Assembly: GCA_023667015.1 (NCBI GenBank) | Contig: JAMPAX010000001.1 | Coordinates: forward strand, 616,351 to 680,350 | Direction: 5' to 3' | Source: Muribaculaceae bacterium | GTDB lineage: Bacteria; Bacteroidota; Bacteroidia; Bacteroidales; Muribaculaceae | DNA length: 64,000 bases | Part shown: in pieces, positions 1 to 8,529 of the stretch | Layout: the number at the start of each line of letters is the position of its first letter | How positions within the stretch are numbered: the stretch's first letter is position 1 | Notes under the pieces: model-generated | Databases searched by the model: none | Seen by the model: the letters and a program-made list of their open reading frames with translations, nothing else | What the model was told of the DNA's origin: nothing | Position numbers and translations under genes: made by a program

Positions 1-1200
1 GCCGGTGCGAGCAGCTACTACCATGCCGGCAATCAGCTGATAAACATCGGCGGAACCATCAGCAGAGCGGAGCTCTACAGTCTGCTTCTGCGGAATTTCT
101 TCCTTAACGTCAATCTCAAGGGGATTGGCCTGGGAGCACATATCTTTCTCTCCTGTCCAGCCCAGAGGTACACGTACGAGTACGGAGCGATTGCGGTCGC
201 CCCAGCAGATGGATGTTGGTGCTTCCTGATGAGGTACGAGGCGGAAATAGCTGGTGGGCACTTTGTTGCCCATAGCTGTAAGTGCCGGTGCATATGTAAG
301 AATGCCGGAGATGGCTTTCTTGGCGATGTCGGAAAGTACACCGTTTTCTGTCATCATATTCTGATTTCCCTTCATCACCTTGAAGTGGATATGCAGACCG
401 CTACCGGCTTTCCCGGCTGTAATCTTAGGTGCAAAGGTTACGTCCAGGCCTTTCTTTCCGGCAAGTGTGCGGATTATCCATTTGGCAATCATTAGATTGT
501 CGGCAGCTTGAACGGCAGGAATCGGAAGGAATTCTATTTCGTTCTGCTCGTAGATTACGTCGTCGAGTGTGAAGTTGCCAACCTCGTTGTGGCCATATTT
601 GATTTGACCACCGGCCTGAGCTATCAATGCCATGCACTCTGTGCGGAATTCATTAAATTTTGAGAAGGGTGCAGACTCGTGGTAGCCTTTCTGATCAGAG
701 GCGTGGAACAGTCCCGGATCTTCAGCGATTACATAGTATTCGAGTTCTCCCATGGCGTAGAATTCCATCCCTGTCACCTCGCGGAAGGATTCGCACGCTT
801 TGCGAAGTGTGTATTCCGGAGATGCCTGAAGGGGATTACCCTCTTTGTCGAAGAATGTGGCAAGCATGGCCAGTGTTGGAATCTCTGCAAAGGGATCTAC
901 GAATGCTGTGCTGAAGCGGGGAATTACGTACAAGTCAGAGTTACCTGCCTCAATAAAGGGGAAGAGGGAAGAACCGTCTACTCGTTCTCCAAATGTCAGT
1001 ATAGAATTCAGATAGTCTTCTGAATTGATTACAAAGTTGAGGGTTTTCAGACGATTGTCATCTGCGGGATACATAAAGTTGATCATCTTTATGTCATTCT
1101 CCTTGACAAACCTGATGATGTCTGCCTTTCGGATCTGTTCCGGAGTCTTTTGAAGATACTGCACTACCTTGTTGGGGCAGAGTCTTACGTCGGTGTTCAT
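1..1200 (-). CDS. glnA: Glutamine synthetase, 3' end outside window
   Basis: This gene encodes a glutamine synthetase that makes glutamine from glutamate, ammonia and ATP in the cytosol. The 400 residues present start at an ATG at 1198-1200 and read open to base 1, so the C-terminal part is missing. Visible family motifs are the ELEYYV segment, the GSGLHIHF active-site strand, and EAPTSICWGDRNRS, which matches the conserved ATP-grip region with the catalytic NRS. The size suggests a type I-like enzyme of about 500 residues rather than the roughly 700-residue GSIII also found in Bacteroidota. It has its own promoter about 100 bases upstream. The family assignment is secure; the exact subtype is inferred. 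Confidence 0.93.
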   Translation of the reverse strand, partial: MNTDVRLCPNKVVQYLQKTPEQIRKADIIRFVKENDIKMINFMYPADDNRLKTLNFVINSEDYLNSILTFGERVDGSSLFPFIEAGNSDLYVIPRFSTAFVDPFAEIPTLAMLATFFDKEGNPLQASPEYTLRKACESFREVTGMEFYAMGELEYYVIAEDPGLFHASDQKGYHESAPFSKFNEFRTECMALIAQAGGQIKYGHNEVGNFTLDDVIYEQNEIEFLPIPAVQAADNLMIAKWIIRTLAGKKGLDVTFAPKITAGKAGSGLHIHFKVMKGNQNMMTENGVLSDIAKKAISGILTYAPALTAMGNKVPTSYFRLVPHQEAPTSICWGDRNRSVLVRVPLGWTGEKDMCSQANPLEIDVKEEIPQKQTVELRSADGSADVYQLIAGMVVAARTG

Positions 1201-1297
1201 GATATAAGATATTGTAGGTTAGTTTTATAGATTTGTAATTTCTTGTGGTCTATCTTGGAAACTCTCTTTTCCACTGATGTATGACCAAAAATGTCTA

Positions 1298-1330
1298 CAA
1301 ATTTATAAAATTAATTCAATATCCCCAAAA
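1298..1330 (-). promoter_or_regulatory. Bacteroidota-type promoter of glnA
   Basis: On the minus strand a -33 element TTTTG (1326-1330) lies 20 bases from a -7 element TAAATTTG (1298-1305). This leaves a 5' untranslated region of about 90 bases before glnA. The -7 box continues as TAAATTTGTAGAC, a 13-mer found identically at the feoAB and PASTA-gene promoters in this window. Confidence 0.65.
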
Positions 1331-1399
1331 TGTTTTTTAATTGTTCAAATTTGTTCAAATTGTTCTTTCCAAACCCAAGGGGTTGTGATTAATCAGCAC

Positions 1400-1524
1400 G
1401 TAGGGGACGTCTATGCTACAGTTGGAGGTTGTATCATAAATCGTCTTTTAAATAAAATGCGGGACGCCATGGAGCGTCCATATATAATCAACTTGTTATA
1501 ACGGACGTACCATGGTGCGTAGTC
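1400..1524. repeat. Cluster of degenerate GGACG..CGTCC palindromic repeats
   Basis: The gap between glnA and the DUF3108 gene holds at least two short imperfect palindromes: 1462-1479 (arms GGACG and CGTCC around CATG) and 1503-1524 (GGACGTACCATGGTGCGT core), plus a weaker GGGGACG at about 1402. Related copies occur at 27298-27361 and 58751-58823. They resemble REP-type intergenic repeats. No gene is seen in 1331-1555. Confidence 0.6.
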
Positions 1525-1555
1525 GAGAGTGTTTATATAATTTTCTTTGATACAT

Positions 1556-2335
1556 TTAGGGTGTATAGTAGACGCGGACTTCCCCTATGGGTAGTTTACC
1601 AACTACGTATAGTGGTATTTTGTCTTTATCTGCCGATATCCATGCATGGATGTCATCGCTCGATTTTTTCTTGTTGTCGCTTGTAAATTTGAAGTTTAGC
1701 TTGTAGGCCTGTCTCACACTTTTGTTGCGCAATTTTAGTGTCTCCAGTCCAATCATTTTGATTGTTAGTGTCTCTGTCTTGCTCCCTGAAAAGATCGTAA
1801 ATTTCAATGTCTCTCCTTTCTTCATATTATGGAAGTTTAAGAGGCGTATGTAGTAGAATATGGATAGCATGTCAAACCCGGGACCAATGGCAGACAGTGA
1901 TTTCTGGGATCGTGAGAATTTCCCGTCTTTCCCTTCTCTGACTCTATTGCATGAGACTTTGGTGTTTCCTCCGGTTCGGGTGAATTTTAATACATCGCGA
2001 CCATATCGCCCCCCTTCATGTGTAGTCTTTTCGTAGCCGGTGACCACAAATCCGTTGCGCAATGCTGTAGATTCCAATGTATCTCTAACTTTGTATATTT
2101 TGTCGGCCCATGACAGAGTCTTGGCCGTCAGTATCATTCGATATGTGTTTCCAACGTTTGTCAGCCGGAGTGTTGCCTTTCCCGCATCTTTATGAATCAT
2201 CCCCCACTTATAAGTGATGGTATAGTTTAAGGTTTCGTTGAAGAGTGTAGCAGCTTCGGATATAGATGCAAAAATCCCGGCAATAATTGTTAGGATTATC
2301 ACCGAGATTATTCTGTTGAAGTTTCTTTTCATCAC
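1556..2335 (-). CDS. DUF3108 domain protein, exported
   Basis: This 259-residue protein has an N-terminal signal peptide (basic MMKRN, then a hydrophobic stretch ending near SEAA), followed by a DUF3108-like beta-rich domain with recognisable phrases such as the KAGKATL-like DAGKATLRL segment and the C-terminal IGEVRVYY. DUF3108 proteins are predicted periplasmic or outer-envelope proteins of unknown function in Bacteroidota. Its ATG overlaps the stop of the thioredoxin gene by 4 bases, so the two are probably translated together. The family call rests on pattern recognition; the function is unknown. Confidence 0.8.
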   Translation of the reverse strand: MMKRNFNRIISVIILTIIAGIFASISEAATLFNETLNYTITYKWGMIHKDAGKATLRLTNVGNTYRMILTAKTLSWADKIYKVRDTLESTALRNGFVVTGYEKTTHEGGRYGRDVLKFTRTGGNTKVSCNRVREGKDGKFSRSQKSLSAIGPGFDMLSIFYYIRLLNFHNMKKGETLKFTIFSGSKTETLTIKMIGLETLKLRNKSVRQAYKLNFKFTSDNKKKSSDDIHAWISADKDKIPLYVVGKLPIGEVRVYYTP

Positions 2336-2628
2336 GCGTATTTGTCAAGCTCCGACTTGAGGTCATCGGCACTGTGTACGCCGGATGCTCTCCATTTAAG
2401 CTCTCCGTTTTTGAATATCATCAATGTAGGAACTGAGCGAACGTTGTAGATTGCGGCAAGTTCCTGGTTCTTATCAATATCTATTTTATATATCTTGGCA
2501 TTGTCGCCTACTTTGGTATGCAGTTCCTCAAGTATGGGGTGCATCATCTTGCATGGTCCACACCATGTTGCGAAAAAGTCTATCAATACGGGTACTTCAC
2601 TTTTGATAAGATCTTCAAACTTTTCCAT
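2332..2628 (-). CDS. trxA: Thioredoxin
   Basis: This is a 98-residue thioredoxin with the active-site motif WCGPCK near residue 21 and the cis-proline loop SVPTL. It would reduce disulfides in the cytosol with thioredoxin reductase as partner. I chose the ATG at 2626-2628 because the protein then starts MEKFEDLIKS directly before the thioredoxin fold and a purine-rich AAAGGA stands just upstream. An in-frame start at 2757 would add 43 residues of low-complexity sequence with no thioredoxin character. The stop overlaps the start of the DUF3108 gene. No signal peptide is present, so it is a cytosolic form. Confidence 0.93.
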   Translation of the reverse strand: MEKFEDLIKSEVPVLIDFFATWCGPCKMMHPILEELHTKVGDNAKIYKIDIDKNQELAAIYNVRSVPTLMIFKNGELKWRASGVHSADDLKSELDKYA

Positions 2629-2717
2629 ATTAGTCCTTTCTTTGGTTCTAATATCTAAACAAACTACCATCAGTGAATGTTCAACATCCTGAGTCCCGAG
2701 TCCCCCGTCACTCGTCT

Positions 2718-3518
2718 CTAATCTTCCATGATGGTGAATTTGTCGGCATCCCGCCATGCCGGAAATTTCTTGCGGAAGGAGTCGAGCTTCTCGCGATCGA
2801 GCACTGCATATTGGAATTCCTCTACTGAGCTGCAGGTATCGATTCTTTTCCCTTTGAAGTCTATTACTGCTGAGTCTCCATTGTAGAGAAACCCTCCGGT
2901 GTCTGTTCCTTTGCAGTCAACGCCACAGACATATGCCTCGTTTTCTATAGCACGTCCTATCAATAGTTGATTCCAGGCCGCTACACGTGCTATAGGCCAG
3001 TTGGCCACACATATCAGAGCGTCGTATTCGTTGTCTACGTTTCTACACCATATCGGGAAGCGTATATCGTAGCATACTACCATTGCCAGATTCCAGCCGC
3101 GGTAGCGTATCTTCATGCGGCTATGACCGTGGGAGAATACTTTGTCTTCTCCGGCCATGGTGAAAAGATGTTTTTTGTCGGCAAAGGTTTCATCGCCTCC
3201 CGGCTCTATGAAGAATGCCCGATTGTAGAGCGATCCTCCTGTGTCGGCGATGTATGTGCCGGCTATGGCCATATTATGCTTTGACGACATTTGCTTTAGA
3301 AATTCTATCGTATGTCCGGTGTTGCGTTCTGCAAAGCTGCGTACGTGTTCTTTGTCTCCGGTTATGAAACCGGTGGAAAAGGTCTCCGGAATTATGACTA
3401 AGTCTGTAGCCGGATGTATGCGATTCATTGCCTCTTCGAGTTTGGAAAGGTTCTCTTCCTTGTTTTCCCAGGTTATCTCCATGGGGAAAAGGCAGACGTT
3501 TAGATTTTTGTCCAACAT
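2718..3518 (-). CDS. Nitrilase-family amidohydrolase (omega-amidase, YafV/Nit2-like)
   Basis: This 266-residue carbon-nitrogen hydrolase carries the full Glu-Lys-Cys catalytic set: Glu45 in VIIPETFSTG, Lys115 in ADKKHLFTM and Cys149 in VVCYDIRFP. The sequence style and length match the omega-amidase branch (YafV/Nit2), which hydrolyses alpha-ketoglutaramate or alpha-ketosuccinamate formed by glutamine/asparagine transaminases. It is cytosolic. The gene sits between the thioredoxin and acyltransferase genes on the same strand with gaps of 89 and 40 bases, so an operon is possible. The substrate is inferred from family resemblance. Confidence 0.85.
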   Translation of the reverse strand: MLDKNLNVCLFPMEITWENKEENLSKLEEAMNRIHPATDLVIIPETFSTGFITGDKEHVRSFAERNTGHTIEFLKQMSSKHNMAIAGTYIADTGGSLYNRAFFIEPGGDETFADKKHLFTMAGEDKVFSHGHSRMKIRYRGWNLAMVVCYDIRFPIWCRNVDNEYDALICVANWPIARVAAWNQLLIGRAIENEAYVCGVDCKGTDTGGFLYNGDSAVIDFKGKRIDTCSSVEEFQYAVLDREKLDSFRKKFPAWRDADKFTIMED

Positions 3519-3558
3519 CTATTTATATAATTGTTTTACTATGCAGATTGTCAACTGC

Positions 3559-4107
3559 TTATATAGAAAATTTGTCAGGATAACGAGCTAATGGCGCACT
3601 ATTTGCATAGAAGGCTTTTACCGTTTGCATGTCAGCAACAATGTCGCCGGATGGCTCAAACTCTTTTTGTATTATGACTCTTTTGTGTTTGAAATCTATC
3701 AATCCCAGTTGTATGGGGACGTGGGCTCCAATTGCTATCCGTAGGAATCCGGATCTCCATTCAGCATTAAGACTGCGCGTCCCTTCCGGGGTGACGGCAA
3801 GGTTCATGTAGTCTGTTTTTTCGAATTGATGGATAATTGCTTCGGTAAGCCCAGAGCCTGATGCCCCGGAGGGAACGGGGATTCCCCCAAGTGATTTCAA
3901 TAAATATTTCAATGGGAAGAAAAACCAAAATTTCTTCATCAGAAAATTGGCTTCTCTTCCCAGTGATTTATACGATGCCAGTCCGATGATAAAGTCCCAA
4001 TTGGAAGTGTGGGGTGCTACGCATATCACACACTTCTGACGTCGGGGGGCAGTAATCTCTACCTTCCACCCGGCGAGCCTGAGACAGTATCCCCAAATAT
4101 TGGCCAT
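3559..4107 (-). CDS. Small lysophospholipid acyltransferase-family protein
   Basis: This 182-residue protein has the PlsC-type acyltransferase motifs: HTSNWD (His33 to Asp38, the catalytic HX4D) and the PEGTR block at residues 107-111. It is shorter than typical PlsC (about 240 residues) and has only one hydrophobic segment, FWFFFPLKYLL. It probably transfers an acyl chain to a glycerophospholipid or other lipid at the inner membrane. It lies 24 bases downstream of the unknown gene at 4132-4491. The exact substrate cannot be read from the sequence. Confidence 0.8.
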   Translation of the reverse strand: MANIWGYCLRLAGWKVEITAPRRQKCVICVAPHTSNWDFIIGLASYKSLGREANFLMKKFWFFFPLKYLLKSLGGIPVPSGASGSGLTEAIIHQFEKTDYMNLAVTPEGTRSLNAEWRSGFLRIAIGAHVPIQLGLIDFKHKRVIIQKEFEPSGDIVADMQTVKAFYANSAPLARYPDKFSI

Positions 4108-4131
4108 GTCCTTTGATTGGTATATGATTCG

Positions 4132-4491
4132 TTAGTTGACAGCTGCTTTCTGCTCCTGCTTTACGGATTCTGGTATTGCGGAGTTGTAAAGCTTCAGTGC
4201 CTCTGAAATCTTCTCGTTGAAGTCTTTCTCAATCTTATTGTAGAGGGCTTTGAAGAATTTTTTCTTCTCTGTGGAGTACTCTTTTTTGCTGGGGAAGGCT
4301 TTGACTCCCTTGTCGAAGAAGACGTTGGAATGCAGGCGGGCTTCTTCGGTTGCGTCAAGTACTTTGCCTATTGCTTCTGATACTTTTGCCTTGTCTACTC
4401 CTTCTAAGTTGACGAAGGAGATCATCATGTTCTCACACAGGTCGGCACCTAAGATGTCTACCACTTTCTTGAATGTTCTTTTGTTTGCCAT
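4132..4491 (-). CDS. Uncharacterised 119-residue protein
   Basis: This is a lysine-rich, mostly helical, soluble protein without signal peptide or membrane segment. I do not recognise a domain. I chose the ATG at 4489-4491 (MANKRTFKKVVD); an upstream in-frame ATG at 4566 would add a 25-residue extension that looks non-conserved. The charged N-terminus and the KKEYSTEKKKFFKAL region suggest nucleic-acid or protein binding, but this is only a guess. It is followed at 24 bases by the acyltransferase gene. Confidence 0.7.
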   Translation of the reverse strand: MANKRTFKKVVDILGADLCENMMISFVNLEGVDKAKVSEAIGKVLDATEEARLHSNVFFDKGVKAFPSKKEYSTEKKKFFKALYNKIEKDFNEKISEALKLYNSAIPESVKQEQKAAVN

Positions 4492-4625
4492 GGTTTTTAT
4501 ATAGTTTATTCCGATGTTATGTAAATCTAACTTTTTCGGACATTTTCTATCTATTATTATTAACACTCTTTATAGACCATTTGTTGTATGGCTATTGTAT
4601 TTTCTATCTCAGACTCCGCTTGAGT

Positions 4626-6095
4626 CTATGCTCGCCGTTCTTTTCTGCTGGCATCCAGCCGCAGGAGTATAAACAGTAGTATGGTAAAGCCCCATAATGA
4701 TGATCCTCCGTAGCTGAAGAAGGGGAGAGGAATGCCTATGACAGGACACAATCCGAGCACCATTCCTACATTGATACTTAAATGGAATATCAAAAATGAT
4801 ACCACACAGTAGCCGTAGACTCGCCCAAAGGGACTTCGTTGTCGTTCGGCTACATGTATCAACCTCAGGATGAATGCCAAAAAGAATACCAGTACTAAAG
4901 AGGCTCCTACAAACCCTTGCTCTTCGCCGATTGTGCAGTAGATAAAGTCGGTATGCTGTTCGGGAACGTATTTAAGTTTTGTTTGTGTGCCGTTGAGGAA
5001 GCCTTTTCCGGTTGTACCACCGGATCCAATGGCGATTTTCGACTGGTTGACGTTGTAGCCTGCCCCCCGTGGGTCATCTACTATTCCCAATGCTACCATA
5101 ATTCTCTGACGCTGATGAGCCTGCAAGACGTTGGTGAAGACATAATTCACCGAGAAGAGAAACATTACCGATACTGCGACAAAACTAATGGTAATCAGGA
5201 ATTTTTGTATCCTGTGGCGGAACATTGCAATGGCTGTATATATCATAGCAGCTCCGAGAATACTTAGAAAATATATTTCTCCGGGTATTGTTATTCCACA
5301 TAGTGAAAGTACACTTACAATTATTCCGGATCCTACAAATCCAAAGATGACGTTGCGGGCAATGATGATATCTTTGCAGTAGAAGAGCAACATCAATGAA
5401 TATATTAGCAAGATTATGAGGAAGACGGAGAATTCGCCGATAGGTATGCCGAGTACCAATGGTGTGCTGAATTTTACGGCTACTACAAAATAGGTGATTG
5501 CACTAAGCACTGAAAAGAGTACCATTCCGCTCATCCCTTCGCGATAAAGGACGAATATCAGCGAGAAGTATACCAACGCACTTCCCGTTTCGTTTTGAGC
5601 AAGTATGAATATGACAGGCAAGAAGATAATAATCATTGCCCGGAAATAGTTGCTTATCTTCGCATTGAGATTAAAATTGTAGGAGTCAAATAGCTTTGCC
5701 AAGGCCAGTGCCGTGGCAAATTTTCCGAATTCTGCGGGTTGGAGACTGACCGGACCGAATACGAGCCATGAGTGGCTACCTTTGATGTCGGGAGCTACGA
5801 ATATCGTGACTATCAATAATAACAGGATGATGCCATATATAGGATATGCATATGCTTCATATAGTCGATAGTCAAGAAGGAGTATCATACATCCTAATAT
5901 CAACGATAGTCCTATCCACAGAAATTGCTTGCCGCTGAAGGTGTCGAAGTCAAACATCCCGACATGATCAAAGTTGTAGCTTGCGGCATAGATGCTGACA
6001 GCTCCGGATATTACCAGTATCAGAAACAGCAGTACCGTAATCCAGTCGATCGACCGGAAGACGGATGCATTAGCTTCAGTGTTTTTTAACTCCAC
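4626..6095 (-). CDS. rodA: Rod-shape peptidoglycan polymerase RodA
   Basis: RodA is the SEDS-family glycosyltransferase that polymerises lipid II during cell elongation together with PBP2. The 489-residue protein is strongly hydrophobic with about ten membrane helices and ends with the SEDS signature GIPLPFFSYGGSSL. The ETGSALVYFS segment and the VPEQHTDFIY loop are also typical. It is about 120 residues longer than E. coli RodA because of extra membrane segments in the middle, which is common in Bacteroidota. Its start overlaps the end of mrdA by 20 bases. It is the last gene of the mre-rod operon. Confidence 0.95.
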   Translation of the reverse strand: MELKNTEANASVFRSIDWITVLLFLILVISGAVSIYAASYNFDHVGMFDFDTFSGKQFLWIGLSLILGCMILLLDYRLYEAYAYPIYGIILLLLIVTIFVAPDIKGSHSWLVFGPVSLQPAEFGKFATALALAKLFDSYNFNLNAKISNYFRAMIIIFLPVIFILAQNETGSALVYFSLIFVLYREGMSGMVLFSVLSAITYFVVAVKFSTPLVLGIPIGEFSVFLIILLIYSLMLLFYCKDIIIARNVIFGFVGSGIIVSVLSLCGITIPGEIYFLSILGAAMIYTAIAMFRHRIQKFLITISFVAVSVMFLFSVNYVFTNVLQAHQRQRIMVALGIVDDPRGAGYNVNQSKIAIGSGGTTGKGFLNGTQTKLKYVPEQHTDFIYCTIGEEQGFVGASLVLVFFLAFILRLIHVAERQRSPFGRVYGYCVVSFLIFHLSINVGMVLGLCPVIGIPLPFFSYGGSSLWGFTILLFILLRLDASRKERRA

Positions 6096-7941
6096 TTGAC
6101 GATATTGTATTAGAAGTTAACATTCGTTGTTCCAACCCGCGTCTTTCTTGACTTATCTCCCCTTTGAGATATTTTTCAATCATGAGCGAACCAATAGGCA
6201 CTCCGAATGTGGCTCCGAATCCTGCGTTTTCTACATATACGCATATGGCTATCTTCGGATTGTGGTAAGGAGCAAATCCCATAAATACGGAGTGGTCGCG
6301 GCCGTGAGGATTTTGTGCCGTTCCTGTCTTCCCACACACTTCAAGCCCGGGAAGGTTGGCTGTGCGACAGGTACCTCCTGTGACGGCCATACGCATTCCT
6401 TCGGCTACTGTCTCGTAGTGTCGCTTGTCGATGTGGGGCTTATGTCGGGTGCGATATTTTATGTCGATGATGCTGTCTGAGATAGCCTTTACAATGTGAG
6501 GGGTGTAGTACCATCCGCGGTTGGCTATGGTTGCTCCTAAATTTGCAATCTGCAATGGCGTGGCAAGTACTTCTCCCTGTCCGATACTTATGGATATAAC
6601 GGAATTGGCTCGCCATGTTGGCCCGCGGAAGGAGTCGTCGTAGTATTTAGGGTTGGGTATGAAACCTCGACTTTCGCCGGGGAGGTCTACTCCTAAGGGG
6701 TATCCGTATCCCATCTCAACCATGTAGTTTTTCCACTTCTCAAGTTGTTTCCCGGGGCTGGTGTGGGGTTTGTCAAGGAAATTTTTCAATCCCCAGCAGA
6801 AGTACGCGTTGCATGATGTCTGCAAGGCTGGCTTCAAGGCGATGGGGGATCCGTGTCCGTGGCAGCCTACCCTGAGGCCGTTGACATAGCCACGATGACA
6901 TGGATAGGAGGTCCCGTTGGTGACTACTCCCTCTTGTAGAAATATCAATCCTTGGGTTGGCTTGAACGTTGACCCCGGTGGATATGCTCCTTGAAGTGCC
7001 CGGTCGTAGAGTGGCTTGAAAGGATCTTTTACAAGGTTGGCATAGTTATTACCTCGGTCTTTACCGATGAGCAACGAGGGGTCGTAGTTGGGGGAGGTCA
7101 CAAGTGCTAATATCTCGCCCGTTTCCGGCTCAATGGCTACTATGGCTCCTATTTTTCCTTTCATTAGCTGCTCGCCATATTGTTGCAATTCTACGTCGAT
7201 CGACAGTGTGAGGTTCTTCCCCGATTCGGGTGCGATATCATCGGCACCATCATGATACTTTCCCTTCAGACCTCCATTGGCGGCTTTCATCAGTATCTCT
7301 ACGCCTTTCTTGCCACGAAGTGCTTTCTCGTAACTTTTCTCCACTCCGAGGTCTCCGGTATAGTCTCCACGGCGATAGTAGCGGTCTGCGTCTATATCAT
7401 GGGCATTCACCTCTCGGATGTTTCCGAGAATATTGGAGGCTACAGCGTAGTTATATTGCCGGATTGTACGTTTTTGGATGAAAAAGCCGGGAAACAGGTA
7501 TAGCTTCTCTTCCAGTCGCCCATAGTCTTCTTGAGAAAGCTGTGATATTAGCTTCTGGGGTGTATATGCAGAATAGCCGGGATTTAATCGTGGATTTTTC
7601 ATATCGGCACATCTCTGCCGGAGCTCTTCCATCGAGAGTCCCAATATTTTGCAAAATGCTAAGGAATCGAACTTCTCTCCGATATCTTTGGGTATGAGCA
7701 TAACGTCATACGTGGGCTGATTGAAGACAACAAGTTTTCTATTGCGGTCGTAGATCAGTCCTCGAGCCGGGAATATGGTGCGTTTCAGAAATGCGTTGCT
7801 GATGGCGTTTTCTTTGTACTGGGTGTCCAATACTTGTAGATTGAAAAGCCGCAGTAAGTATAGTGCGATTATAACGCATATGAAGCCTCCGATGATATAT
7901 TTCCTCTTCTCGTATTTATAATCTTTCACGATTGTTGACAA
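6076..7941 (-). CDS. mrdA: Penicillin-binding protein 2 (elongation transpeptidase)
   Basis: This 621-residue class B penicillin-binding protein crosslinks peptidoglycan with RodA during lateral growth. It has one N-terminal membrane anchor (residues about 16-38), a PBP dimer domain starting near PARGLIYDRN, and a transpeptidase domain with all three motifs: S324-T-F-K327, S376-C-N378 and K538-T-G540. Both neighbours overlap it: mreD by 26 bases at its start and rodA by 20 bases at its end, which suggests translational coupling. It is the expected target of beta-lactams such as mecillinam, by family knowledge. Confidence 0.96.
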   Translation of the reverse strand: MSTIVKDYKYEKRKYIIGGFICVIIALYLLRLFNLQVLDTQYKENAISNAFLKRTIFPARGLIYDRNRKLVVFNQPTYDVMLIPKDIGEKFDSLAFCKILGLSMEELRQRCADMKNPRLNPGYSAYTPQKLISQLSQEDYGRLEEKLYLFPGFFIQKRTIRQYNYAVASNILGNIREVNAHDIDADRYYRRGDYTGDLGVEKSYEKALRGKKGVEILMKAANGGLKGKYHDGADDIAPESGKNLTLSIDVELQQYGEQLMKGKIGAIVAIEPETGEILALVTSPNYDPSLLIGKDRGNNYANLVKDPFKPLYDRALQGAYPPGSTFKPTQGLIFLQEGVVTNGTSYPCHRGYVNGLRVGCHGHGSPIALKPALQTSCNAYFCWGLKNFLDKPHTSPGKQLEKWKNYMVEMGYGYPLGVDLPGESRGFIPNPKYYDDSFRGPTWRANSVISISIGQGEVLATPLQIANLGATIANRGWYYTPHIVKAISDSIIDIKYRTRHKPHIDKRHYETVAEGMRMAVTGGTCRTANLPGLEVCGKTGTAQNPHGRDHSVFMGFAPYHNPKIAICVYVENAGFGATFGVPIGSLMIEKYLKGEISQERRGLEQRMLTSNTISSSGVKKH

Positions 7942-8434
7942 TTAGGCTGTCGGCAGCGAGTATGAGTATAAAGCTGAGTATTGTACTCGCAGCGGTCATG
8001 ATAACTATTTCTTTAACGGAAGCGAAGCTAAAATATTCTATTGAGAAGTTCAGCAGACAGAATAGTCCGGTCATCGACAGAAGGTATTTGCTATATGTTG
8101 CCCATCCCATAGAATACAATGAGGGTGTCATATAGGCGGTTTTATCGTCGCGCGGTACGTAGGCGAAGAATATCGGTTTTTTCACTGCGGCAAGAAGTAC
8201 ACATGAGAGTGCGTTGATGCCTGGAGTGTCGGAAAAGAGGTCTACGATGAAGCCTTCTAGAAATGCAAATGTATATAGCAAGTTGAGGTTCAGGCTTATT
8301 GGTAGCCGAATTATAAAGAATATGAAAAGAAATGGTATGGCAACGTTAAACAGTGCGATATGATTACATATCAGCACCTGAAACAGGACCACGATTATAA
8401 ATGTCACTGTGAATATTCTTACGTCGCGATTCAT
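7916..8434 (-). CDS. mreD: Rod-shape membrane protein MreD
   Basis: This 172-residue protein has about five hydrophobic membrane helices and no soluble domain, as expected for MreD, an inner-membrane partner of MreC, PBP2 and RodA. The sequence itself is weakly conserved, so the call depends mainly on its membrane topology and its place between mreC and mrdA. It overlaps mrdA by 26 bases. The upstream gap to mreC contains an 84-base tandem repeat. Confidence 0.88.
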   Translation of the reverse strand: MNRDVRIFTVTFIIVVLFQVLICNHIALFNVAIPFLFIFFIIRLPISLNLNLLYTFAFLEGFIVDLFSDTPGINALSCVLLAAVKKPIFFAYVPRDDKTAYMTPSLYSMGWATYSKYLLSMTGLFCLLNFSIEYFSFASVKEIVIMTAASTILSFILILAADSLIVNNRERL

Positions 8435-8445
8435 CTTTTTATATA

Positions 8446-8529
8446 AGTTCTCAGTTCTCAGTTCTAATTCCTCACTTCTCAGTTCTCACTTCTCAGTTCT
8501 CAGTTCTCAGTTCTAATTCCTCACTTCTT
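8446..8529. repeat. Tandem CAGTTCT-type repeat between mreC and mreD
   Basis: This stretch is made of repeated TTCTCAGTTCTCA-like units. A 19-base segment beginning GTTCTAATTCC occurs twice, at 8461-8479 and 8510-8528. The repeat reaches into the end of mreC, so its stop codon (8521-8523) lies inside the repeat. It separates mreC from mreD within what is otherwise a tight operon. Confidence 0.85.

Noticed and set aside
2629-2757. Longer N-terminus for thioredoxin
   Set aside because: The extra 43 residues look like translated intergenic sequence, and a better start with a purine-rich upstream region exists at 2628.
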